Notes: generated from the sequence alone by a model not told the origin. A stretch of DNA of 8,049 nt from Rhodothermaceae bacterium (GCA_013003465.1 JABDIZ010000369.1:1-8049); one strand, 5' to 3'. Numbered from the stretch's first letter, positions 1 through 6,064 are shown. Made by a program: numbers and translations.

Positions 1-455
<455 letters not shown>

Positions 456-473
456 TTTTTCTAGTCAGGTAGA

Positions 474-496
474 GCCGTGAGCTGGAAAGCCACGGC
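474..496 (-). other. Intercistronic hairpin between atpH and atpA
   Basis: GCCGTG (474-479) pairs with CACGGC (491-496), and inside it GCT (481-483) pairs with AGC (88-90 of that hundred, i.e. 488-490). This gives a 9-bp stem with one bulged base and a 4-base loop. It lies 18 bases upstream of the atpA start codon on the transcript and just after the atpH stop. There is no U-run after it, so it is not an ordinary terminator. It could tune atpA translation or mRNA decay (inference). Confidence 0.4.
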
Positions 497-509
497 GGGT
501 GCCGGTAAA

Positions 510-1064
510 TCAGTTCTGGCTGAGGAAAGCGCGTTCCTGCAATTGCTCGCGGAGCACGCCGAGTTGGTGACGGACGCTGTAGTCGTAGACCTGATCGCCG
601 ATGCGGACGACGAGCCCGCCGATGAGCGCCGGGTCCACGTCGAGCTTCATGCGGACGGTCTTGCCTTCGCGCGCTTCGAGCGACTTGCGGAGCTTTTCCG
701 TCTCGTCGTAGCCGAGCGGCTTGGCCGTGCGCACGTGCGCCTCGACCACGCCGAGGCGGGTGTCGCGGAGGTCGCCGTAGGCCCGCACGACGGCGGGAAT
801 CAGCTCCTCGCGCTCCTTCTCGACGAGCAGCTTCAGGAAGCGCATCGTGAGTGCCTCGACGTTGCCGTCGAAGAGGCGCTGCAGAACGGCGTCCTTCTTG
901 TCGCGCGGGACGACCGGGCTCTGCAAGAGCGACACGAGTTCGCGCGAGCCGCCGAGCGTCGCGTCGAGCGTCGCCACGTCTTCGTCAATGCGCTCGACCA
1001 CGCCGGTGTCCTGCGCTTCCTGGTAGAGCGCAAGCGCGTAGCGACGGGCGACGGGGTTGCTCAT
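510..1064 (-). CDS. atpH: ATP synthase F1 subunit delta (peripheral stalk, OSCP-like)
   Basis: Delta joins the b-subunit stalk to the top of the F1 head and keeps the alpha/beta hexamer from turning. The 184-residue product has the usual family length. It opens with the typical delta N-terminus (VARRYALALYQEA at residues 5-17), followed by an all-helical N-terminal domain containing SLLQSPVVPRDKK at about 45-57. The C-terminal part carries the conserved VDPALIGGLVVRIGDQVYDYSV region near residues 143-164. The ATG at 1062-1064 fits the family start; no Shine-Dalgarno is visible, only A/T-rich sequence. It lies between atpF (77-base gap holding a 7-base periodic array) and atpA (54-base gap). 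No damage or missing region is seen. Confidence 0.97.
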   Translation of the reverse strand: MSNPVARRYALALYQEAQDTGVVERIDEDVATLDATLGGSRELVSLLQSPVVPRDKKDAVLQRLFDGNVEALTMRFLKLLVEKEREELIPAVVRAYGDLRDTRLGVVEAHVRTAKPLGYDETEKLRKSLEAREGKTVRMKLDVDPALIGGLVVRIGDQVYDYSVRHQLGVLREQLQERAFLSQN

Positions 1065-1076
1065 ATAGCTTTATAG

Positions 1077-1146
1077 GCTGTGGGCTTCGGGCTTAATGCT
1101 TGAAGCAGTCCGCCTCAAACGTCGAGCCTTAAGCCTCAAGCTCAGT
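1077..1146. repeat. Degenerate 7-base tandem array, ten units
   Basis: The dinucleotide GC recurs exactly every 7 bases at 1077, 1084, 1091, 1098, 1105, 1112, 1126, 1133 and 1140; only the unit at 1119 breaks it. Units resemble GCTTGAA, GCCTTAA and GCCTCAA (plus strand); the rough consensus is GCYTNAA. The array fills most of the atpF-atpH gap, and its last unit overlaps the atpF stop codon (1142-1144). It is non-coding and out of step with codons. It looks like a decayed heptanucleotide repeat; function unknown. Confidence 0.6.
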
Positions 1147-1651
1147 TCTGCGGCAGGTCGTTGAGGAACTCGTTAACGAGGCCACGCTGGCGGTCGTCGT
1201 CGAGGTTGGCGTGGAGGATCTTCTCCGCCGCGCCGATGGCGAGGTCGGCCACTTCGGCGCGGAGGGCGGCGAGGGCCTGCGTCTTCTCGCGCTCGATCTC
1301 GGCGCGCGCCTGCTCCTGCATCTGCGCCAGCTGCGCCTTGGTCTTGTCGACCTCCTCACCGCGTAGTTGGTCAGCGGCCTCGCGGGCCTCGCGGAGCGTG
1401 ATCTGCGCCTGGCGCTCGGCGTCGCGGCGGGCGGACTCGTTGTGGGCCTGCATCTGGCGGGCCTCTTCGAGCGCCCGTTCGGCACGCGTGAGCGACTCCT
1501 CGATGGTGTGCTCGCGTTCGTCGAGCGCGCTCACCATCGGCTTCCAGGCGAACTTGCCCAGAATGAAGAGCAGGAGCCCGAAGACGAGGAGCGTCCAGAA
1601 GATCAGCCCGACGTGGGGCGAAAGCAGAGAAGCGGCGAGGAACAACGTCAT
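1142..1651 (-). CDS. atpF: ATP synthase Fo subunit b (peripheral stalk)
   Basis: Subunit b anchors the peripheral stalk in the membrane and holds delta/F1 fixed against subunit a. The 169-residue product has one N-terminal transmembrane helix (about residues 13-33, GLIFWTLLVFGLLLFILGKFAW), then the KPM motif (37-39) followed by a basic and acidic alpha-helical coiled coil to about 140. The Glu/Arg/Ala/Gln-rich stretch EEARQMQAHNESARRDAERQ at about 62-81 is typical of b. The C-terminus (ADLAIGAAEKIL at about 134-145) matches the delta-binding end of the family. The start ATG at 1649-1651 has no Shine-Dalgarno. It lies between atpE (75-base gap with a strong hairpin) and atpH. There is a single b gene here, with no b' copy. 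Confidence 0.96.
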   Translation of the reverse strand: MTLFLAASLLSPHVGLIFWTLLVFGLLLFILGKFAWKPMVSALDEREHTIEESLTRAERALEEARQMQAHNESARRDAERQAQITLREAREAADQLRGEEVDKTKAQLAQMQEQARAEIEREKTQALAALRAEVADLAIGAAEKILHANLDDDRQRGLVNEFLNDLPQN

Positions 1652-1673
1652 GGCGTCACAGGAAAGCAGAGAG

Positions 1674-1709
1674 CGGAGGCCGGGGTGCAGCGTGCCCGCC
1701 CGGCCTCCG
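1674..1709 (-). other. Strong 11-bp hairpin just after atpE
   Basis: CGGAGGCCGGG (1674-1684) is perfectly complementary to CCCGGCCTCCG (1699-1709), with a 14-base loop. On the transcript it begins 17 bases past the atpE stop codon and ends 22 bases before the atpF start. No U-run follows, so it is more likely an mRNA-stabilising or partial-termination element than a full terminator. It is well placed to raise the amount of c-subunit message relative to atpF (inference). Confidence 0.6.
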
Positions 1710-1726
1710 GAGTCCAGCGCTCGGGC

Positions 1727-1960
1727 TTAGGCCGACGCGGTCGCGAGGATGATGCAGATCACCAGGCCGAAGAGGGCGACACCCTCGATGAGGGCGGCGG
1801 CGATAATCATCGTGGTGCGGAGGTCGCCGGAGGCTTCCGGCTGACGCGCCGCGCCTTCGAGGGCGGAGGCGGCGAGGCGGCCGATGCCAAGACCGGCACC
1901 GAGGGCAACGAGGCCAGCGCCGAGACCGGCACCGAGATATCCGAAGGAAAAGGGATCCAT
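1727..1960 (-). CDS. atpE: ATP synthase Fo subunit c (rotor ring)
   Basis: Subunit c forms the membrane ring that turns as ions bind and leave its carboxylate. The 77-residue product is a two-helix hairpin. Helix 1 carries the glycine repeat (G21, G23, G25, G27; a further run at G10-G16). The polar loop is ARQPE (38-42), and helix 2 carries the ion-binding glutamate E59. Compared with the sodium-binding Ilyobacter c subunit, the residues at the Gln32, Ser66 and Tyr70 positions are Ile26, Gly60 and Phe64. The sodium ligands are therefore absent and proton coupling is likely. The ATG at 1958-1960 is preceded by 33 bases lacking G on the sense strand. Identity is certain; the ring size cannot be read from sequence. 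Confidence 0.98.
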   Translation of the reverse strand: MDPFSFGYLGAGLGAGLVALGAGLGIGRLAASALEGAARQPEASGDLRTTMIIAAALIEGVALFGLVICIILATASA

Positions 1961-1993
1961 GGTGATGGAGGTAGAGAGTGAGTGAGTGGGTGG
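1961..1993 (-). promoter_or_regulatory. G-free leader immediately upstream of atpE
   Basis: The 33 sense-strand bases before the atpE ATG contain no G at all; they are C/A/T only and include a short CACT tandem. Such a tract cannot form G-C pairs internally and should stay single-stranded. There is no Shine-Dalgarno. By analogy with the translational enhancer known upstream of E. coli atpE, it may raise initiation on the most highly needed subunit (inference). Confidence 0.45.
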
Positions 1994-2070
1994 TCGTTCA
2001 GGGTTGACGAGCGCTGGACTCGCCGGTTGTCAGGGTTTGGAGAAGGCGCCGTAGAGCGTTCGCGAAGCCA

Positions 2071-3429
2071 TCAGCTGGAAAAAGCCATGGCGGCTTCGGT
2101 GCCGACCGTCTTCTCCTCCTCGTGGTAGACGCCATTGCCCGCCACGAGCGGGGACGACGCCTGCACAGCTTGTTCGTGGTGCGTCTGATCGCCGTGTTCC
2201 TCGTGGCCGTGGTGCTCATGCTCCGCCGCGGCCATGCCGATGAACAGCGCCGAGAGGATGGTGAACACGTAGGCCTGGATGAAGGCGATCAGGATCTCCA
2301 GCAGGTACACGAAGAGCGTCATCGGGACAGCCGCGATGGACGTGCCGTAGCCGACCGCCGGGCCGAAGAGGGCGCCGAAGGCGAAGATGAGGCCGATGAG
2401 GCTCAGAATGACGAGGTGCCCGGCCGTCATGTTGGCGAAGAGTCGGATCGCCAGCGCGAACGGCTTGGTGAAGATGCCCAGGAACTCGATGGGCACCATG
2501 ATGGGCTTGACTAGCAGGGGCACGCCCGGCGGGTTGAAGATGTGGCCCCAGTAGTCCTTCGTCCCTGCGAACTGCGTGACGACGAAGGTGAACCCGGCGA
2601 GGACGGCCGTGACCGCGATGTTCGAGGTCATCGTGGCGCCGTAGGGCAGCAGGCCGAGCAGGTTGCCAAAGAGGATGAAGAAGAACGCCGAGAGCAGGTA
2701 CGGCATGTACTTGGCATACTTGTCGCCCATCGTCGGCTTGGCGATCTCCTCGCGGACGTAGATGACCATTGCCTCCATCGCGTTCTGCAGACGGCCGCGC
2801 GGAGCGCTCGTGCGCCCGACGCCCGCGCGGTACTTCGCGCCGATCGGCAGAAAGATGGCGAGCAGCAGCAACGCCGCCAGCAGCATAAAGATGGTATGCC
2901 GCGTAAACGAGAAGTCGGCGACGATCTCGCCGGCGGCCGGAACGATGCCCACCTCCAGCGGGTCGCCCTCAATCAGTTCAAGTTCGGCCGAGCCTTCGGG
3001 GCCGTGTAGTTCGGCATCCATCGGCTCTTCGCCGGGGACGACACCCGCCTCCTCGTCGGCGTGCTCGATCTCGCCCTCTTCAGCGGCGACGTGCGTCTCA
3101 GTAGCGTGGTCGCCGCCGCCGTGCGCTTCGCCCTCTGGGTCGAGGACGTAGCGGCCGGACGCGACGGCTCCGGTGGTGGAGCCGAACACATCGAGGCCCA
3201 AGCCGCCTTCGGCATTGCGGACGAGGAAAATGCGCGGCAACTCGACCTTGCCCATCGGCTCGAAGTCGAGGTAGAAGCCGTCGGCCGAGTGGTGAAGCGC
3301 GTCGAGTTCTTCTTCCTCGGCGTGTTCGGCATCGGTGCCTGCGTGCTCGGCCTCCTGGGCGAGCACGGGCATAGCCAACACGGCGAGCGCGACGAAGCTG
3401 AGCAGGAGAGCCTGGAGAGTCCGCATCAA
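2071..3429 (-). CDS. atpB: ATP synthase Fo subunit a, with long periplasmic N-terminal extension
   Basis: Subunit a forms the two proton half-channels beside the c-ring. At 452 residues it is far longer than the approximately 270 of E. coli. Residues 1-24 look like a signal peptide (cut after VLA). Residues 25-175 are an acidic, His-rich, probably periplasmic domain of the kind found in Bacteroidota AtpB. The family core runs from about 176 to 400, with membrane helices near 178-197, 241-263, 269-287, 312-347 and 366-399. The essential arginine is R329 in AIRLFANMTAGH. H338 and E378 occupy the places of E. coli Glu219 and His245, the swapped arrangement common outside E. coli; Q385 matches Gln252. 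A His/Glu-rich tail (404-420: seven His) ends the protein. It lies 19 bases after the AtpI-like gene and 110 before atpE. Confidence 0.96.
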   Translation of the reverse strand: MMRTLQALLLSFVALAVLAMPVLAQEAEHAGTDAEHAEEEELDALHHSADGFYLDFEPMGKVELPRIFLVRNAEGGLGLDVFGSTTGAVASGRYVLDPEGEAHGGGDHATETHVAAEEGEIEHADEEAGVVPGEEPMDAELHGPEGSAELELIEGDPLEVGIVPAAGEIVADFSFTRHTIFMLLAALLLLAIFLPIGAKYRAGVGRTSAPRGRLQNAMEAMVIYVREEIAKPTMGDKYAKYMPYLLSAFFFILFGNLLGLLPYGATMTSNIAVTAVLAGFTFVVTQFAGTKDYWGHIFNPPGVPLLVKPIMVPIEFLGIFTKPFALAIRLFANMTAGHLVILSLIGLIFAFGALFGPAVGYGTSIAAVPMTLFVYLLEILIAFIQAYVFTILSALFIGMAAAEHEHHGHEEHGDQTHHEQAVQASSPLVAGNGVYHEEEKTVGTEAAMAFSS

Positions 3430-3448
3430 GGCGCGAAGAGTTCGGGCG

Positions 3449-3766
3449 TCAGCCGTTGGAAGGAGGAGAGAGCGAGAGCGCTACGGCCCGGCGTTGGAGC
3501 AGGATGACTTCCGCGATCAGGCCTACGGCGAACGTGGTGAAGAACGCACCGACAAACGCACCTCGGCTGACCGGCGCGAAGACGAGCACCAGCGCAATCA
3601 GCGCCAGCAGCACGAGCATCCGCACCCCCATCCCCCCGAAGATGATCGTCATGAACATCGACTGCTTCCGACCGCGGGCCAGGCGCCAGAGCGCATAGCT
3701 GGCCGCCGCGTTCGCCAGTCCGAGGGCGACGCCTAAGGCAACGCTCGACCAGATGGCTGCGGACAT
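3449..3766 (-). CDS. AtpI-like small membrane protein of the ATP synthase operon
   Basis: A 105-residue, very hydrophobic protein with about four membrane segments (roughly 5-27, 37-48, 49-65 and 69-90). A central GGMGVRML stretch (44-51) puts an arginine (R49) in the second or third helix. The C-terminus is short and polar. Placement directly before atpB, as well as size and topology, match the ATP synthase I (AtpI) group, whose members help c-ring assembly or stability and have been linked to magnesium handling in alkaliphiles. Sequence conservation in this group is low, so the assignment rests largely on context. The ATG at 3764-3766 gives a first helix at the very N-terminus. A different frame over 3426-3842 is a shadow. 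Confidence 0.7.
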   Translation of the reverse strand: MSAAIWSSVALGVALGLANAAASYALWRLARGRKQSMFMTIIFGGMGVRMLVLLALIALVLVFAPVSRGAFVGAFFTTFAVGLIAEVILLQRRAVALSLSPPSNG

Positions 3767-3832
3767 GCAGATGGAAACAGACGGGGAGAGGACAGCCGCC
3801 GGTGCCTGCGCGCAGCACGCCTCCGAGCGGAA

Positions 3833-3868
3833 GGGCGGCCAAATTAGACCGCCCCTCGTAGAGGGGGC
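3833..3868 (-). other. Two overlapping, mutually exclusive hairpins upstream of the AtpI-like gene
   Basis: CCCCTC (3852-3857) pairs with GAGGGG (3861-3866) around a 3-base loop. GGGCGG (3833-3838) pairs with CCGCCC (3849-3854) around a 10-base loop. The two share 3852-3854, so an RNA can fold only one fully. The pair lies in the 150-base gap between the AtpZ-like and AtpI-like genes, the largest gap in the operon. The second hairpin is followed by CCGCCCTTCC rather than a U-run. A switch-like or processing role is possible but unproven. Confidence 0.35.
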
Positions 3869-3916
3869 AGCAAGGGTCGGTGAATTCCGGTCGAAAGGGC
3901 GGCGCGGCAGACCGTT

Positions 3917-4339
3917 CTACTCGGCGCCGTCTTGGCTGGCGTCGCGCTTGGCGCGCTGCCGGGCGTCGGCCTCACGGGCCATCCGCGCGATGAGCGCGAA
4001 CACGGCCACCATGCCAACCGCCGCCCCGCCGACCATGCCCCACGGCGTCGAGCCGAGGAACCGGTCCAGCGCGTAGCCGAGACCGACGAAGAAGACCATC
4101 GCGAAGGCGATCTGGAGGCCGAAGGTGAGGTATGGCCCGGCTTCGATCATGCCCGCGTTGTAGGCCGCGAGCCCGCGCTTGCGTGGACCCTTCGGCACCC
4201 CGCTCGACGGTGCGGCAGGCTTGCCCCAGTCGGCGTTCTTCCAGTCGTCTCGCTTCCACGCGTCTTCCGCCCAGGCGTCCTGCTCCCAGGAATCGGAAGC
4301 CGGGGTATCGTCGGGCGTGGCGGACACGGGCGGGTGCAC
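3917..4339 (-). CDS. atpZ: AtpZ/AtpI-family two-helix membrane protein with N-terminal tryptophan repeat
   Basis: A 140-residue protein whose second half matches the small AtpZ-type proteins found at the head of atp operons. It has two membrane helices (about 72-91 and 100-118) joined by a short loop with GYALDRFLGSTPWG (88-101). These proteins are thought to help assemble or stabilise the c-ring, and possibly act in Mg/Ca handling; the exact role is unsettled. The first 40 residues are unusual: tryptophans at 18, 23, 28, 33 and 38 form five D-x-W pentapeptides. A basic Pro/Gly linker (49-56) follows. The start is a GTG at 4337-4339 directly abutting the bactofilin TAA stop (4340-4342), implying translational coupling. 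An internal ATG at codon 64 would remove the repeat but leave the helices. Confidence 0.8.
   Translation of the reverse strand: MHPPVSATPDDTPASDSWEQDAWAEDAWKRDDWKNADWGKPAAPSSGVPKGPRKRGLAAYNAGMIEAGPYLTFGLQIAFAMVFFVGLGYALDRFLGSTPWGMVGGAAVGMVAVFALIARMAREADARQRAKRDASQDGAE
4220..4294 (-). repeat. Five 15-base units encoding D-x-W pentapeptides in the AtpZ-like gene
   Basis: Codons 16-40 encode five consecutive pentapeptides: DSWEQ, DAWAE, DAWKR, DDWKN and ADWGK. Tryptophan recurs exactly every fifth residue. At DNA level the units keep the TGG codon and mostly a GAC two codons before it, but have diverged elsewhere, so this is an old in-frame duplication rather than a fresh tandem repeat. Confidence 0.75.
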
Positions 4340-4906
4340 TTATGAGGAGGCCGCGCCGCGCGAGGCGTCCGGCGTTCCGCCAAGACGACGCGTCGGCCGG
4401 TCGCCTTCGCTGTCCGACTTGCTGCTATCGGGCTTGCTGCCGCTGGACGCCGAGGACGACTCGGAGCGCGCTGGACGGTTGGAGGCGGCGCCGCCGCCCA
4501 TATCGCAACGACCGCTGAAGGCGGCACCGTCTTCGATGACCAGCTTGTCCGTCCGGATGTCGCCATCGACCACCGCTGTGGACTTGAGCACGAGGCGCTC
4601 CTTGACGTTCACCTGGCCCTGAATCCGGCCCCCGATCTCCGCACTCGTCGAGGAGACCTCGCCGTCCACGCGCCCACCGGGCATCACAATGGTGCGGCCC
4701 TGCACGTCCACGTTGCCATTGACGGTGCCGCTGATGTGCACGTTGCCGCTGGAGCGGAGCGTGCCTTCGATCACGGTGTCTTTGCCAATGATGTTGTGCT
4801 GCTCGGCCGGGTTGGTGGGCGTCGGGGTTTTAGCCATGGGACTGGGTTCGGGGGTGGACGATGGAGAGGGAGACGAAGAAGGAGTATCGCGGTTGAAGAG
4901 CGCCAT
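4340..4906 (-). CDS. Bactofilin (polymer-forming cytoskeletal protein)
   Basis: Bactofilins self-assemble without nucleotide into membrane-associated filaments, and often position cell-wall enzymes. The 188-residue protein has the usual three parts. First is a short N-terminal head (MALFNRD, then a Ser/Pro-rich low-complexity linker to about 36). Next is the bactofilin beta-helix core at about 37-136, with repeating turns such as VIEGTLRSSGNVHISGTVNG (45-64), GRVDGEV and VVDGDI. Last is a Ser/Asp/Gly-rich disordered tail (about 137-188). The start at 4904-4906 is preferred over Met24 because the MALFN head resembles the membrane-binding N-terminus of the family. It follows the M23 gene by 24 bases and abuts the AtpZ-like start. 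Bactofilin-M23 pairs occur in other bacteria (for example CcmA and Csd1 of Helicobacter). Confidence 0.92.
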   Translation of the reverse strand: MALFNRDTPSSSPSPSSTPEPSPMAKTPTPTNPAEQHNIIGKDTVIEGTLRSSGNVHISGTVNGNVDVQGRTIVMPGGRVDGEVSSTSAEIGGRIQGQVNVKERLVLKSTAVVDGDIRTDKLVIEDGAAFSGRCDMGGGAASNRPARSESSSASSGSKPDSSKSDSEGDRPTRRLGGTPDASRGAASS

Positions 4907-4930
4907 CCGAGGGCGGGCCCTGCGGCCCAG

Positions 4931-5854
4931 CTAGGAGTTGACGAAGAACGTTCGAGGGTCTTGCGCAAGACCGTTGCGCCAGAGTTCGAAATGAAGGTGT
5001 GGCCCCGAGGTGATCTCGCCCGTATTCCCCGAGAGCGCGACGGTTTCGCGACTGCGAACCCGGTCCCCCACGCGCTTGAGTAGGCGGGCATTATGCTTAT
5101 AGACGGAAAGATAGGCGTCAGCGTGCTGGACGGCAATCACGTAGCCCCCCTCGTGCGTCCAGTCGGCGAAGACCACATAGCCCTCCCCGAAGGCACGTAC
5201 GGGCGAGCCTTCTTCCACCACGATATCGACGCCAAAGTGGCCCTCGCGCGCGTTGAATCCGCGCGAGACAAACCCGGTGATCGGCGGCAAGGCGGGGAGG
5301 CGGAGACTGGCGAGGTAGGCTTCCGCGGTGGAGCCCACGGCTGGCACCGTGTCATCGGAGGCATCGAGCCAGCGCAGAGGGAGTGCCGGCTGCTGATGAT
5401 CGGCCCAGTCGGATGAGGACGGCGCTTCATCGAGCGTGACGCCGAGCACGGCTTCGGCTTCGGCGGGCTCCGGCAGCGTCGGATCGTTCGAGACCGGCAC
5501 CGTGGTGGTGAGGCTGTCGAGGTCGCCGGTAATGAGCGCCCGCAACTGGCTGATCTGACGGTACTGCAACGCGACGGAGTCTTCGAAGGCCGCCGCCCGG
5601 CGCGCATTGAGTTCTGCCAGTGTCCGGTATTCGTTTATGTCGGGTCCCACCACCACGCGACGGAGCGGCGTCAGAAAAAGAATCAGAATGAACAGCAGCG
5701 CCAGCGCTGATGCCACCCCAACGCCCATCAGCGCGATGTTCTGGGGCCGCACCTCGTACTGGCGCGGCGCGGCCATCGCATCCGGCTCCAGCAAAATGAT
5801 CGTCCGCGACGCACTGGGCCACGTAAAGAGGTCGCGGAGAAATTGAAGATTCAC
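4931..5854 (-). CDS. Membrane-anchored M23 family metallopeptidase (LytM-type peptidoglycan hydrolase)
   Basis: M23 enzymes cut peptide cross-links of peptidoglycan with a zinc ion. From the GTG at 5852-5854 the product has 307 residues: a short cytoplasmic N-terminus with FTWPSASRTIILLEPD, one membrane helix (about 40-62), a periplasmic linker with a short coiled coil and acidic Pro/Glu region, then the M23 domain at about 190-300. The zinc site is intact: H206 and D210 in HFGVDI, H288 in HLHFEL, with H254 and H286 as the other active-site histidines. An enzyme rather than an inactive LytM factor is therefore expected. A longer in-frame start exists at ATG 5926 (331 residues). Its extra 24 residues look non-coding and are preceded by a hairpin, so I prefer 5854, but neither start has a Shine-Dalgarno. 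It heads the leftward gene block. Confidence 0.88.
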   Translation of the reverse strand: MNLQFLRDLFTWPSASRTIILLEPDAMAAPRQYEVRPQNIALMGVGVASALALLFILILFLTPLRRVVVGPDINEYRTLAELNARRAAAFEDSVALQYRQISQLRALITGDLDSLTTTVPVSNDPTLPEPAEAEAVLGVTLDEAPSSSDWADHQQPALPLRWLDASDDTVPAVGSTAEAYLASLRLPALPPITGFVSRGFNAREGHFGVDIVVEEGSPVRAFGEGYVVFADWTHEGGYVIAVQHADAYLSVYKHNARLLKRVGDRVRSRETVALSGNTGEITSGPHLHFELWRNGLAQDPRTFFVNS

Positions 5855-6030
5855 AACAGAACGCTGGGCAAAAGACCGGAGGCAACAATGCCGGGGAGCA
5901 TAGTCTAGCGAGAAGAGGCCCTGCATGCGAGCAGCGGGCCGCCTGGCGGCTCAGGATGACACGGGACAGCGACGATAATCGAGCGCTGCACACGCCGACT
6001 CCATCGGCGCGAGACGCGGCGATCCTATCT

Positions 6031-6064
6031 AAAAAAACACAATGCACCGCTCTCTAGCGATGCA
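6031..6064 (-). terminator. Intrinsic-terminator-like hairpin upstream of the M23/atp block
   Basis: On the minus strand TGCATCGCT pairs with AGCGGTGCA (9 bp including one G-U; positions 6064-6056 and 6051-6043) around a 4-base loop. It is followed by TTGTGTTTTTTT, giving a seven-T run at 6037-6031. On the plus strand the A-run precedes the hairpin, so only leftward transcription would stop. No leftward gene lies upstream within the window, so it is either a leader attenuator for the operon or a block to antisense transcripts from the rpsT side. Confidence 0.5.

Noticed and set aside
477..1076. Long plus-strand reading frame opposite atpH
   Set aside because: Antisense shadow produced by the high-GC third codon positions of atpH; no domain-like sequence.
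1367..1981. Plus-strand frame crossing atpF and atpE
   Set aside because: Lies opposite two certain genes and the gap between them; Glu/Gly/Arg-rich composition is typical of antisense translation.
1976..1992. GTGA-type microsatellite next to atpE
   Set aside because: Only about three copies; better described as part of the G-free (sense strand) leader.
3426..3842. Minus-strand 138-codon frame overlapping the AtpI-like gene
   Set aside because: Cys/Arg/His-rich, no membrane helices, overlaps atpB; the alternative frame at 3449-3766 encodes a coherent four-helix protein.
4913..4930. GGGCC/GGCCC stem between the M23 and bactofilin genes
   Set aside because: Five base pairs in GC-rich DNA is easily due to chance; not listed as a feature.
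5427..6047. Minus-strand 206-codon frame overlapping the M23 gene and its upstream region
   Set aside because: Out of frame with an intact zinc peptidase and without recognisable features.
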